A program made the position numbers and the translations under genes. Positions 15,101 through 23,286 of a DNA stretch of 30,924 nucleotides are shown piece by piece. Source of the DNA: DATKXO01 sp035528995 (GTDB taxonomy: Bacteria > Planctomycetota > Phycisphaerae > UBA1845). The stretch is from contig DATKXO010000287.1 of assembly GCA_035528995.1 (NCBI GenBank), positions 1 to 30,924 on the forward strand, in the 5' to 3' direction. Numbering within the stretch: the first letter of the stretch is position 1; each line of letters begins with the position of its first letter. The notes beneath the pieces were generated by a model. It had not been told where the DNA came from. It worked only from the letters and a program-made list of their open reading frames with translations, and made no database searches.

Positions 15101-16357
15101 GAGTTCGGCCCCGGTTCCGGCGTCCAGGCACACCAGGGCCGAGGTGTTCGCCGCCGGCTCGTAGCCGTAGTAGGAGACCACCTCGCTGCCCAGGCAGGCG
15201 TAGACCCGTGCGCCGGCCACCGTCGGGGCGTACCAGCGCGGGACTTCGCTGTCTACGGAAAGGCCGATCTCGCCGGGATCGCCCGGGCCGGCGTAGCGCC
15301 AGATCACCCGCCCGCTGCTGAGGTGCAGGGCCCACACGCGCCGGCTGTCCTGGACGTAGACGGTGTTGTCGGCCACCACCGGGTTCATGGTCAGGTAGCG
15401 GCCCTTGCTCAAGGCGCGTCGGAAGCTGCTGGACATGTCCGTCTCGGCGACGCCGGATGCGTCGCCGATCGAGTCTACGCGCCAGAGCACCGCCAACTGA
15501 GCGACGGCAAACTCGCCGGCTCGGTTGCGCCCGGGATGGCCTCCGAACGTCGGCCAGGCCGGCCCGGCACCTGGCTGCTCGACCGGTTCCACCTCGACCA
15601 ACAGAGACTCGATCAGCTCCGCCACCGGGCGCGATTCGCCCATCCACACGACGGACCCAGCGTCGCCTCCGGCGGCGGTCTCAGCGGCCAGTTCACGAGC
15701 CTTCTCCGCCTGGCCCCCAAGGGCATACGCGATCGCCAGTTGGGCGGTGACTTCACCTCGCAGGCGGGCGCGATCGGGATGGTCGTCCAGAAGCCTGCGG
15801 TAGGCCCGCACCGCAACGGGAAAGTCGCCCGCCTCCAGAGCGGCCTGGCCGACCAGCTTCAACGCTTCGGCTCCCGCGACCGTGCAGAAGTAGGAGTCGG
15901 CCACGGCCAACAGCGTCTCGATGCGTCGATCCGTCCGGGCCGCGGCGAGCTGCTGTCCAGCGCCCGGTTCGGCAATCCGACGGTAGGCCCGCAAGCCCTC
16001 GGCCGGCCATGACGCGATCAGCCTGTTGGCCCGCTCCGGCAGGCTGACGAACCTTCCGGGCGCCGTACGGGAGAGTTTGTCCGCATGCTCCTCGAGGGCG
16101 CGGCTGACGTTCCGCGTCGCTTCTTTCCAGTCGCCCTCGGCCGCCTGCCGGGCCGCCTTGGCGATCCACTCGTCGGCCTCGAAGCTGTCGTCCAGGTAGA
16201 CATCGGATGGATCGGCGGCCGGGGGTCGGTCCTCGGGCGGACCGGGTCCCGCGTCCTCGTCCTGAGCGAGCACAAACTGCGAGTGCGTCGGCCAGGCGGC
16301 CAGGCCCAAACACACCACCAGGGCCAAACGGACAGGATCGAAGTGCATGACCTTCAT
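12104..16357 (-). CDS. Large secreted PQQ-propeller/TPR protein
   Basis: This is a 1417-residue protein with a signal peptide (residues of about 1-31). An N-terminal helical TPR-like region at about 60-260 includes EALKLVGQAALEAGDFPVAV. The first eight-bladed-type PQQ-like propeller spans about 267-690, with blade signatures such as LSSGRVIWRYAG and LDAGTGAELWRADR. A second TPR region spans about 700-960 (LFRTGDTDEALAILDEAI). A second propeller runs from about 1010 to the end, with ARTGRELW, IKTGREIWRTKLE, PVTGRALWSVRRE and SDGRVLWEG. Such blades are shared with BamB and PQQ dehydrogenases, but no catalytic dehydrogenase region is seen, so a scaffold or surface role is inferred. ATG 16357 and ATG 16348 are equally possible starts. 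Its TAA/TGA-side neighbour is the small secreted gene. Confidence 0.8.
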   Translation of the reverse strand: MKVMHFDPVRLALVVCLGLAAWPTHSQFVLAQDEDAGPGPPEDRPPAADPSDVYLDDSFEADEWIAKAARQAAEGDWKEATRNVSRALEEHADKLSRTAPGRFVSLPERANRLIASWPAEGLRAYRRIAEPGAGQQLAAARTDRRIETLLAVADSYFCTVAGAEALKLVGQAALEAGDFPVAVRAYRRLLDDHPDRARLRGEVTAQLAIAYALGGQAEKARELAAETAAGGDAGSVVWMGESRPVAELIESLLVEVEPVEQPGAGPAWPTFGGHPGRNRAGEFAVAQLAVLWRVDSIGDASGVAETDMSSSFRRALSKGRYLTMNPVVADNTVYVQDSRRVWALHLSSGRVIWRYAGPGDPGEIGLSVDSEVPRWYAPTVAGARVYACLGSEVVSYYGYEPAANTSALVCLDAGTGAELWRADRAALGESFEEMDFESTPIAAGQRVYVVARRTRSFGFEDCFLYGFDANSGRLEFRTHLGSASTGGFGYRRSTLAVPSLVDDTVYLCTNLGTIAAVDRHSGRVRWLRLYPRIGEAQWRREGRASSHETSPWQLNPLICVDDRLVALPTDAATLLVLDRASGDIERSIPLDKLHNAQTILGVDGSIVYGVGDQVFSYDLEAGRFVWESRLPDDADLLGRGIWTAEQVLIPTRTALCAYSRSDGQLTQQPWEATEGGNILAVPGQLIVAGNDCVTAFAHKEDVLNRLRLAMDRAPQDPVPALDLAELLFRTGDTDEALAILDEAIARAGGFARPIEPDLKRRIFDDCLASAAALARAEQPDLERIISLFERASQCPPDTQAHLTYRLEWAAVYERAGRFADATGLYQQIIADRTLREARRDTAEGRSLRAGDLAESAIRRLIGEHGPDVYQRFERQAAEWLSAGRTAGDLELLARVVQVYPNSQAAPAAAAGGGHLLRQQGKPLEAARAFAEGLSRYPQQPDAPAVMRSIADCYVDAGRPEHAWRWLTKAARQYPQATVDVGGRKVRFSEYRDRVADARARVTPSRPHLEPPLGDTPGTIREFDEPFWLLDPLFGDTPGASWGFYLIYAGGNLQAHDARTGRELWDDPSPCPQRPDLLLATPSTIVLVTQDQILGLEATSGQRLWEFGEAHPERDDPLADPEDLPAFATFALAGNSLVAGRTDAEAVRLDIKTGREIWRTKLEHAPTGPMTCGDPGIVYQAAHYGEPIFCLLETDTGKLLRVLDPEDDRRAEHVLFTLEGRLILVTSETVHCHDPVTGRALWSVRREQGILSGTVQLDLDGLYLSDDGRHLEKLSLADGRTLWRSETPADRLWRGADAITVTLFDEQVLVATERRVFALSGSDGRVLWEGTTRRGLRFDHRFVGESFLVAVDAGPENFQDLRTVYFYDLRNASGLIPSNGGVQALGVFEDLKRITIRDGALLLQDGRTLSVWTSPAGE

Positions 16358-16426
16358 ATTCGCACGTCGAGGTACTTCCGCCCGGCGAGTGCACCGGGCC
16401 CGCGCCGGACCACCGGCGGTCGTGCC

Positions 16427-17305
16427 CTACTTCGCGTCGGGGAAGTAGCGCCCGATCAACGGTTTCAGCCGTTCCACCACGCGGGGCGGGACGACGCTCT
16501 TGTCCGTCCAGACGGCCAACTCCAGGGCGTGGAACGCTTCGCAGTCTTCGATGGGGCGCTGCCCCAGGGCGGTCACCACCGACTCGATCAGCTCGATGCT
16601 GTTCTCGGTGGCGGTCTTGAGGTTGCCCATGATCTCGGCCAGCAAGGCCTGCTTGTCGGTCCCCGCGTGCGGTCGCCAACAGTCGTAATCGGTCACCAGG
16701 GCGATCGAGGCGTAGGACATCTCGGCCTCGCGGGCCAGCTTGGCCTCCGGCATGGCGGTCATGCCGATCACGTCCGCCCCCCACTGCCGGTGCATGTTTG
16801 ACTCGGCCCGGGTCGAGAACTGCGGGCCTTCCATGCAGACGTAGGTGCCCTTGTCGTGCACGGTGGCCCCCACGCCGTCCGCCTGCTCGAGGATTCGCCG
16901 CCGGAGCACCGGGCAGAACGGCTCGGCGAATTCGACGTGCACGGCCAGCTCGTCGTGATAGAAGGTCCCCGCCCGGCGGAACGTCTTGTCGATGACCTGG
17001 TTGCAGACCACCAGGTCTCCGGGTTTGATCTCGTCGCGCAGGCTTCCGGTGGCCCCGCTGGCGATGATGGTGGTGACGCCGACTGTCTTGAGGGCGTAGA
17101 TGTTGGCCCGATAGGGCACGGTGCTGGGGCTGAAGCGGTGGCCCAGCCCGTGGCGGCTCAGGAATATGATCTCGGTCCCACCCCAGTGCGAGCGGACCAG
17201 GGGCGTGCTGGGCGGCCCGTAGGGCGTGTCCACCTCGACCGCCTCGCCGCGGGCGTGTTCGGCGAACGCCTCGCCCAGGCCCGTCCCGCCGATCACCGCG
17301 ATCAT
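16427..17305 (-). CDS. mtnP: S-methyl-5'-thioadenosine phosphorylase
   Basis: Phosphorolyses methylthioadenosine to adenine and methylthioribose-1-phosphate in the methionine salvage pathway (cytoplasmic). The 292 residues carry the phosphorylase signatures: VIGGTGL at 4-10, LSRHG with Arg51-His52, SGATGSLR at 83-90, MEGPQFSTRAES at 158-169, and MTAMPEAKLAREAE at 182-195. Asp206 and Asp208 in TDYDCW are the pair that selects 6-amino purines in MTAP as opposed to PNP. The residue before Met182 is Gly where the human enzyme has Asn. An AGGAGG lies 9 bp before the ATG. The enzyme is divergent from pruA; no other methionine-salvage gene is nearby. Confidence 0.92.
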   Translation of the reverse strand: MIAVIGGTGLGEAFAEHARGEAVEVDTPYGPPSTPLVRSHWGGTEIIFLSRHGLGHRFSPSTVPYRANIYALKTVGVTTIIASGATGSLRDEIKPGDLVVCNQVIDKTFRRAGTFYHDELAVHVEFAEPFCPVLRRRILEQADGVGATVHDKGTYVCMEGPQFSTRAESNMHRQWGADVIGMTAMPEAKLAREAEMSYASIALVTDYDCWRPHAGTDKQALLAEIMGNLKTATENSIELIESVVTALGQRPIEDCEAFHALELAVWTDKSVVPPRVVERLKPLIGRYFPDAK

Positions 17306-17399
17306 GCGTTGTGTCCTCCTGGTGCTCGAACTGCGGCGGATTCAGATTGCACCGGCCCGGTCGTTCCCGCCGGCCGGACGCCGTGCACCACCGGGACGG

Positions 17400-17405
17400 A
17401 TTATA
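17400..17405 (-). promoter_or_regulatory. Candidate -10 element for mtnP
   Basis: A perfect TATAAT reads on the minus strand about 95 bp upstream of the mtnP start, inside the 276-bp divergent gap with pruA. No good -35 hexamer lies at the right distance, so activator dependence or chance are both possible. On the plus strand TAGAAT at 17464-17469 is a comparable -10 for pruA, also with a poor -35. Confidence 0.3.
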
Positions 17406-17581
17406 TGCGCCGACCGACGGCAACGCACTGACCGCGGAACTGGATCAGGATCGCCGGGGTGGGTAGAATCGCCCCCGTCCGCCCCGATGGGGTGCAACAG
17501 CCAATACCGGTGTCGTTGCGGCCGCCCGAGTCACGCTGCCGCGCGGCGCCACTTGATCCATACGTTCACGGAGTTCCTGCC

Positions 17582-19132
17582 ATGTTGATGCCGTTCAGCC
17601 CCGAACCCTACGTCGATTTCACGCAAGACGGTCCCCGCTCGAAGATGCTGGCGGCGCTCGAGCAGGTGGGCAAGCAACTCGGCCGACACTACCCGCTGCA
17701 CATCGGCGGCAAGACCGTCGAGACGAAGGACAAGATTCAGTCCGTCAGCCCGGCCGACCCCGATCTGGTCGTCGGCGTGATGAGCAAGGCGTCGGCCGAC
17801 CAGGCGGACCAGGCCGTCAAGCTGGCGGCCGAGCGCTTCAAGGAGTGGGCGTCCTGGTCGGGTGAGGCCCGCGGGCGCATCCTGGTCAAGGCAGCCGCGA
17901 TCGCCCGGCGAAGAGTCTACGAGCTGGCCGCCTGGCAGTGCTACGAGGTCAGCAAGAGCTGGATCGAGGCCTACGCCGACGTCTGCGAGGGCATCGACTT
18001 CATGGATTTCTACGGCCGCGAGGCCATGCGTCTGGACGGCGCCCATCCGGTCACGCCGTTCCCGGGCGAGGAGAACGAGGTCCGTTACATGCCGCTGGGC
18101 GTGGGCGTGATCATTCCACCGTGGAACTTCCCCTTCGCCATCTGTTGCGGCATGACCACCGCATCGCTGGTGACCGGCAACACGACGGTGCTGAAGCCGG
18201 CCAGCACGGCGCCGGTCGTGGCGGCCAAGCTGGTCGAGATTCTCCACCAGGCCGGTCTGCCCGCCGGAGTGCTCAACTTCGTGCCCGGCAGCGGAGCAGC
18301 CATCGGCGACACCCTGGTCTGCCACCCGCTGACCCGCTTCATCGCCTTCACCGGATCGATGGAGGTCGGGTTGGGCATCTTCGAGAAGGCCGCCAGAATG
18401 TCCGAGGGGCAGATCTGGCTCAAACGCACCATCCTGGAGATGGGCGGCAAGGACTGCATCGTGGTGGACGAGACGGCCGACCTGGACGCGGCCGCGGAGG
18501 GCGTCGTGGCGGGCGCCTTCGGGTTCCAGGGCCAGAAGTGCAGCGCCTGCTCGCGGCTGATCGTCCACAAGGAGGTTCATCAGCCGCTGCTGGAGCGCGT
18601 GGTCGCACGGGCCGGCAGGATCACCATCGGCAACACCACCACGAGCGAGAACTTCTTCATGGGTGCCGTGATTGACCCGGCGGCCCAAAAGAAGAATCGG
18701 GACTACATCGGGATCGGCAAAAAGGAGGGCAAGGCCGTTCTGGCGGACGGGAAGGTGCCGGACAAGGGCTACTTCGTGCCGCCGACGATCATCGACGGCG
18801 TGGACCGCAACGCCCGGATCGCCCAGGAGGAGATCTTCGGCCCGGTGCTGGCCGTGATCGAGGGCCGGGACTTCGACGACCTGCTGAGCATCGCCAACGG
18901 GACGATCTACGGGCTGACCGGTGCCCTGTACTCCAACGACCGTCAGCGCCTGGAGCGGGCCCGCCGCGAGTTGCACGTGGGCAATCTCTACTTGAACCGC
19001 AAGTGCACCGGGGCCCTGGTGGACGTGCAGCCGTTCGGAGGCTTCAATATGTCCGGCACGGACTCGAAGGCCGGCGGGCGCGACTACCTGCAATTGTTCA
19101 TGCAGGCCAAGAGCATCACCGAGCGGTTCTAG
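17582..19132 (+). CDS. pruA: L-glutamate gamma-semialdehyde (delta-1-pyrroline-5-carboxylate) dehydrogenase
   Basis: NAD-dependent enzyme that oxidises glutamate semialdehyde to glutamate, the second step of proline and arginine catabolism. The 516-residue monofunctional form matches the RocA/PruA size class. Visible features are the PWNFPFAI motif, the nucleotide-binding segment FTGSMEVG, general-base Glu286 in LEMGGKD, nucleophile Cys320 in GQKCSACSR, and EEIFGPVL toward the C-terminus. The GQKCSA context is typical of P5C dehydrogenase rather than generic aldehyde dehydrogenases. No proline dehydrogenase partner is present in the window. ATG 17582 is chosen; an in-frame extension to 17459 has no good start context. 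ATG 17588 is also possible. Confidence 0.9.
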   Translation: MLMPFSPEPYVDFTQDGPRSKMLAALEQVGKQLGRHYPLHIGGKTVETKDKIQSVSPADPDLVVGVMSKASADQADQAVKLAAERFKEWASWSGEARGRILVKAAAIARRRVYELAAWQCYEVSKSWIEAYADVCEGIDFMDFYGREAMRLDGAHPVTPFPGEENEVRYMPLGVGVIIPPWNFPFAICCGMTTASLVTGNTTVLKPASTAPVVAAKLVEILHQAGLPAGVLNFVPGSGAAIGDTLVCHPLTRFIAFTGSMEVGLGIFEKAARMSEGQIWLKRTILEMGGKDCIVVDETADLDAAAEGVVAGAFGFQGQKCSACSRLIVHKEVHQPLLERVVARAGRITIGNTTTSENFFMGAVIDPAAQKKNRDYIGIGKKEGKAVLADGKVPDKGYFVPPTIIDGVDRNARIAQEEIFGPVLAVIEGRDFDDLLSIANGTIYGLTGALYSNDRQRLERARRELHVGNLYLNRKCTGALVDVQPFGGFNMSGTDSKAGGRDYLQLFMQAKSITERF

Positions 19133-19409
19133 CAAGGCGGCGGGGCATTCCGAACTGTGCGCCGCGGGCGGATGAGGGGCCGGTGCATCAAACGAAGCTC
19201 CGCGGTGACGGTCATCCACCGGAACGCACGGATCGGACAGCGCGAGATTCGCGCCGATCGTCGTTGGCCGGTGTGTCTGTGGCGTCCAGGGGCTGGCGTC
19301 ACTCCCCGGGCGCCTGACGGGATGGGGCAATCGGGCCGAGCAAGCCACCGTCGTGGCTCGTGTTCGCACTACGGGTCCCATGCGTAGGTCCGGTGCCGGA
19401 AGAACGCTC

Positions 19410-21116
19410 ATGGACATGTGGGCCGCACTGCTGGACGTGTTGATCCTGCTGTTCGCGGCCTTGCTGCTTGGCACGCTGTGTGAGCGCCTGAAGCAGAGCG
19501 CCATACTCGGCTATCTGCTCGCGGGCACGTTGCTGGGGCCGAACGCCCTCGACTGGATGCCCAGTCACAGAGCGGTGGCGACCATCGCCGAACTCGGCGC
19601 CACCCTTCTGCTCTTCACCATCGGGTTGGAATTCTCCTGGCGACGGTTGCGCAACATCGGCCCGATCGCCCTCGGCGGCGGCACGCTCCAGGTCGTCATT
19701 ACCGGCGCAGTCGTGGCCGGGGCGTGCATCGCCCTGGGAGTCGATACCCGGGCCTCCCTTGTCCTCGGAGCCATGGCGGCCTTGAGCAGCACGGCCTGTG
19801 TCGTGCGCCTGTTGGTCGCCAGGGCGGAGATCGACAGTATTCACGGTCGCCACGCGCTTGGCATCCTCCTGCTGCAGGACATCGCCGTAGTGCCCCTGGT
19901 GCTCTTCATTACGCTGCTGGGCGATGGAGGCTCGGGCGGGGCGATCGGGTGGGAAGCGGGCCGGGCCGTGGCGGTCGCGGTGGCCGCCACGGGGGCCATG
20001 TACCTGCTTCTCAAGTACGCCATGCCCCGTCTGATCACCGCAACGGAGTTGGCCCGCAATCGCGAGCTGCCCATCCTGTTGGCCATCGCAACGGCGCTGG
20101 GCGCGGCCTGGATCGCACATCGGGTCGGCGTGTCGCCGATGCTCGGCTCGTTCATCGCCGGCTTGCTGCTGGCGGAGTCCCCGTTCGCGGTGCAGATTCG
20201 CGCGGACGTCTCGTCGCTCCGGACCCTGTTCGTGACACTCTTCTTCAGTTCCATCGGCATGGTCGCGGACCCGGTGTGGGTGTTCGACCACGTGTCGCTG
20301 GTTCTGGCGGCCGTTGCGGCCGTCGTGCTCTGCAAGGCCGCGGTGGTGTTCGGCGTGGCTCGCCTGTTCCGCTCTAGGCCCGGTCAGGCGGCCGCCACGG
20401 CCGTTTGCCTGGCTCAGGTCGGTGAGTTCTCGTTCGTGCTCGCCGAGATCGCCCGGGAGCGCGGGCTCATCGACGGTGGACTGTTCAAACTCGGTATATC
20501 TGCAACTGTTGCCACGCTGTTTCTGACTCCCTATCTGGTGCGGTGGGCCCCTCGTATTGCGGTCGCCGTCAGCCGGCTCTCCGCGCCCGGCCGGCGGGCA
20601 CCTCTTGCGTCAGACCGGGCGGCAACACACCCCCAGGCGGACCTGATCGGCCACGTCGTGATCGTCGGATTCGGCCCCGCGGCCCGGCGCGTGGCCGAAG
20701 CGATGCAGCCGCTGCACGCATCTCGTCTGGTGGTCGTCGAGCTCAACTCCAGGACCGCGGCAACGGCGCGGGACTTCGGCCTCCGAGCATACGTCGGTGA
20801 TGCAACCCGCACTGAAATCCTGGAGCACGTGTCCGTTCAGACGGCCGCATGCGTCGTCGTGACGATTCCGGATCCCACTACCGCGCGACAGGTGGTCGAG
20901 CGCGTGCGGTCGCTGTCGCCGCAGACCCCCATCATTGCCCGGGCCCGGTACCACGTCCATCGGCACGACCTGATCCGCTCCGGAGCGGCAGTCGCCGTGG
21001 ACGAGGAGGACGAGGTAGGCCTGCGCCTTGCCTCCGTCGTGCTCGAGATGTCGGGCGCGATGGAATCGCCGCGCGGACCCACCGAGAACGGCGACCCTGA
21101 TCGTGCGTCCACCTGA
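19410..21116 (+). CDS. Kef-type monovalent cation/proton antiporter with RCK domain
   Basis: Integral membrane antiporter of the CPA2 family. The 568-residue reading has about 12 hydrophobic segments to residue 390, with family motifs GYLLAGTLLGPNAL, LLLFTIGLEFSW, GILLLQDIAVVPLVLF, GSFIAGLLLAESPF and AQVGEFSFVLAEI. A TrkA-N/RCK Rossmann domain occupies about 414-535 (HVVIVGFGPAARRVAEAM). The third Gly of the usual GxGxxG is Ala here. ATG 19410 is preferred over the upstream ATG 19353, whose extra residues are Arg-rich and lack membrane character; GGAAG lies about 8 bp before 19410. Such proteins export K+ or Na+ in exchange for H+; the specific ion cannot be read from sequence. No KefF/G-type partner gene is adjacent. 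Confidence 0.85.
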   Translation: MDMWAALLDVLILLFAALLLGTLCERLKQSAILGYLLAGTLLGPNALDWMPSHRAVATIAELGATLLLFTIGLEFSWRRLRNIGPIALGGGTLQVVITGAVVAGACIALGVDTRASLVLGAMAALSSTACVVRLLVARAEIDSIHGRHALGILLLQDIAVVPLVLFITLLGDGGSGGAIGWEAGRAVAVAVAATGAMYLLLKYAMPRLITATELARNRELPILLAIATALGAAWIAHRVGVSPMLGSFIAGLLLAESPFAVQIRADVSSLRTLFVTLFFSSIGMVADPVWVFDHVSLVLAAVAAVVLCKAAVVFGVARLFRSRPGQAAATAVCLAQVGEFSFVLAEIARERGLIDGGLFKLGISATVATLFLTPYLVRWAPRIAVAVSRLSAPGRRAPLASDRAATHPQADLIGHVVIVGFGPAARRVAEAMQPLHASRLVVVELNSRTAATARDFGLRAYVGDATRTEILEHVSVQTAACVVVTIPDPTTARQVVERVRSLSPQTPIIARARYHVHRHDLIRSGAAVAVDEEDEVGLRLASVVLEMSGAMESPRGPTENGDPDRAST

Positions 21117-21123
21117 CGCGCCG

Positions 21124-21138
21124 GCCCCGCTGCGGGGC
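21124..21138 (+). terminator. Compact hairpin after the antiporter gene
   Basis: GCCCCG (21124-21129), loop CTG, CGGGGC (21133-21138): a perfect 6-bp GC stem only 7 bp after the antiporter stop. The downstream sequence has only a scattered T content (GAGGTCTTG), so this is a likely but imperfect intrinsic terminator separating the antiporter from cstA. Confidence 0.4.
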
Positions 21139-21231
21139 GAGGTCTTGCGGTGACAGCCGACGCTCCATTCGTTAAGATTCGGTGGCGTAAGTTCTGAGCG
21201 GCTTACCGCCGGTTTGGGGGATCACCGAACC

Positions 21232-23169
21232 ATGCTCGCCGTTGCCATCCTGAACAACAGCCTGACCATCGCCCTGCTGGCAGGTGTGGGCTACATCGTG
21301 GCCTACCGGTTGTACGGCCGTTACATCTCGCGTCGCATCCTGGGCCTGGACCCGGCGCGGCGCACGCCGGCGCACGAGCGGCAGGACGGTGTGGACTTCG
21401 TCCCGACGCACCCGGCTATCCTGTTCGGCCACCACTTCGCCTCGATCGCCGGGTTGGGGCCGATCGTCGGGCCGGCCATCGCCGTGTTCTGGGGCTGGCT
21501 GCCCGCGGTGTTGTGGTGCGTCTTCGGCAGCATCTTCATCGGCGCCGTCCACGACCTGAGCACGCTGTATATCTCGTTGCGGCACCAGGGCCGGACCATC
21601 GGCGACTTGACCAACGACATCATCGGTGCCCGGGCCCGCGTGCTCTTCCTGATCATCATCTTCTTCCTGCTGGCCCTGGCCATGGGCGTGTTCGCCCTGC
21701 TGATGGCCAAACTGTTCGTCAACCTCTCGCCGCAGGCCGTGACGCCGACGTTCTCGCTGATCCTGATCGCCGTGGTGATCGGCCTGCTGGTCTACAAGCT
21801 GCGCTGGCGGCTGGGGCGGGTGACGCTCATCGGCCTGGGGTTGATGTTCATCGTTCTGGCGATCGGGTTGGAGGTTCCGGTCTCGCTCTACAAGGCCTAC
21901 GTCGGCGACGAGGTCAAGCGGTTCATCGCGACCACCGACGATCCCGAGTTCCCCCGGGTGCACGGTATTGCCGCCACACGGGCCGCACCCACCGCCCAAT
22001 ACTTCGAGGACCGCGCCGAGCAGCATCCCGAATACGCAGGTTACGCCGACCAGGTGCACCGCGCGGAAGACTCCGCCCGCAAGACCTGGACCTACACGCT
22101 GCTGGTTTACGCGTTTGTGGCCTCGGTGCTGCCGGTGTGGTTGTTGCTCCAGCCCAGGGACTACATCAACAGCTATCAGCTCTACATCGGGTTGGCCGTC
22201 CTGATGCTGGGCCTGATCGTCTGGCGACCGGCCATCGTAGTCGACCCGATCCGAAGCGGCGAAGCCATCGCCGGAGCCGACCCCATCTGGCCTTTCCTGT
22301 TCATCACCATTGCCTGCGGCGCCGTCAGCGGCTTTCACAACCTGGTCAGCAGCGGCACCACCGTCCGGCAGATCCGCAGCGAGCGCGACGCGCCGGTCAT
22401 CGCCTACGGTGCGATGCTGACCGAGGGCTTCCTGGCCGTCCTGGTCGTCCTGGCCTGTGTGGCCGGGTTGGGTCGCGAGGGCTTCGACAGCTTCTACAGC
22501 AACTGGCAGACGGCCAGCACCAGCGGACTGGGGGCCTTCCTGCAGGGCGCCGGGCTGGTCATCTCGCGACCGTTCGTGTGGCTGGCCGGTCCGCTGGGAA
22601 CCACTGAAGACGGCGTCATCATCTTCTGCCAGAGCTTCATCGCCGTGGTCGTGGTCAGCTTCGCCATGACCACGCTCGACTCGGGCACTCGCCTGCTGCG
22701 CTTCAACGTCGAGAACATCGGCAAGGTCGCCCACCTCCCGCCGCTGCGGAACCGCTACTTCGCCAGCCTCATCGCCGTGGTCGCGATCGGCTTCTTCGCC
22801 CTGTTGAAGCTGGGCGGCAAGCCCGTGGGGATGGCCCTGTGGCAGCTCTTCGGCACCACCAACCAGTTGTTGGCGGCCATCGGCCTGCTGGTGGTCAGCG
22901 TCTACCTGTTCTCCAAGCGCAAGCCCATCATCTACACCCTGCTGCCCATGATCGGCATGCTCTTCATGGTCCTGTGGGCCATGTGCCGCAAGCTGACCGC
23001 GTTCTACGACGGCTGGCAGGCCGAGGGCGACTGGGGCCACGCCTCACTCTTCTTCGTCGGCCTGGTGCTGATGCTGCTGACCATCTGGCTGGTCTTCGAG
23101 GCCGCCGCCTTCGCCCGCTGGCACCGAGTCCGCAAGCAGGATCAGTTCATCGCAGCCCCCGGGACGTAA
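21232..23169 (+). CDS. cstA: Carbon starvation protein CstA, peptide/pyruvate transporter family
   Basis: Polytopic inner-membrane transporter induced in carbon starvation in other bacteria and implicated in peptide or pyruvate uptake. The 645-residue protein shows the CstA core: YGRYISRRILGLD, GVDFVPTHPAILFGHHFASI, AGLGPIVGPAIAV, FVASVLPVWLLLQPRDYIN and GAVSGFHNLVSSGTTVRQI, then FAMTTLDSGTRLLRFN and FGTTNQLLAAIGLLVV. Residues of about 218-284 form a hydrophilic insertion of roughly 60 residues between two membrane segments, which is not seen in the E. coli protein. ATG 21232 has GGGGG 11 bp upstream; the TTG at 21214 would add six residues. The E. coli partner ybdD is absent. Confidence 0.88.
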   Translation: MLAVAILNNSLTIALLAGVGYIVAYRLYGRYISRRILGLDPARRTPAHERQDGVDFVPTHPAILFGHHFASIAGLGPIVGPAIAVFWGWLPAVLWCVFGSIFIGAVHDLSTLYISLRHQGRTIGDLTNDIIGARARVLFLIIIFFLLALAMGVFALLMAKLFVNLSPQAVTPTFSLILIAVVIGLLVYKLRWRLGRVTLIGLGLMFIVLAIGLEVPVSLYKAYVGDEVKRFIATTDDPEFPRVHGIAATRAAPTAQYFEDRAEQHPEYAGYADQVHRAEDSARKTWTYTLLVYAFVASVLPVWLLLQPRDYINSYQLYIGLAVLMLGLIVWRPAIVVDPIRSGEAIAGADPIWPFLFITIACGAVSGFHNLVSSGTTVRQIRSERDAPVIAYGAMLTEGFLAVLVVLACVAGLGREGFDSFYSNWQTASTSGLGAFLQGAGLVISRPFVWLAGPLGTTEDGVIIFCQSFIAVVVVSFAMTTLDSGTRLLRFNVENIGKVAHLPPLRNRYFASLIAVVAIGFFALLKLGGKPVGMALWQLFGTTNQLLAAIGLLVVSVYLFSKRKPIIYTLLPMIGMLFMVLWAMCRKLTAFYDGWQAEGDWGHASLFFVGLVLMLLTIWLVFEAAAFARWHRVRKQDQFIAAPGT

Positions 23170-23260
23170 CCAGCGCCGGTAGTTCCGCCTCGCTGCCCAA
23201 GCGCCGCGCCTTGCGCCCAACATCCGCCCGCCCCCACGAGGCGCGCGCACAGCCTCACTC

Positions 23261-23286
23261 ATTCGCTATTCGCAATTCGCTATTCG
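23261..23286. repeat. Short ATTCG-type direct repeat
   Basis: A 12-bp direct repeat ATTCGCTATTCG at 23261-23272 and 23275-23286 with a 14-bp period lies in the 117-bp convergent gap between cstA and the next minus-strand gene. A similar, more degenerate ATTCCGC-like run is at about 161-200 upstream of the ATPase gene. This suggests a dispersed simple-repeat family, possibly in terminator-like gaps. Confidence 0.6.

Noticed and set aside
17531..19504. 657-codon minus-strand frame covering pruA
   Set aside because: Antisense to a complete dehydrogenase with its catalytic Glu and Cys; composition typical of a shadow frame.
21172..23040. 622-codon minus-strand frame covering cstA
   Set aside because: His/Gln/Asp-rich low-complexity translation antisense to the CstA transporter; no signal or domain.
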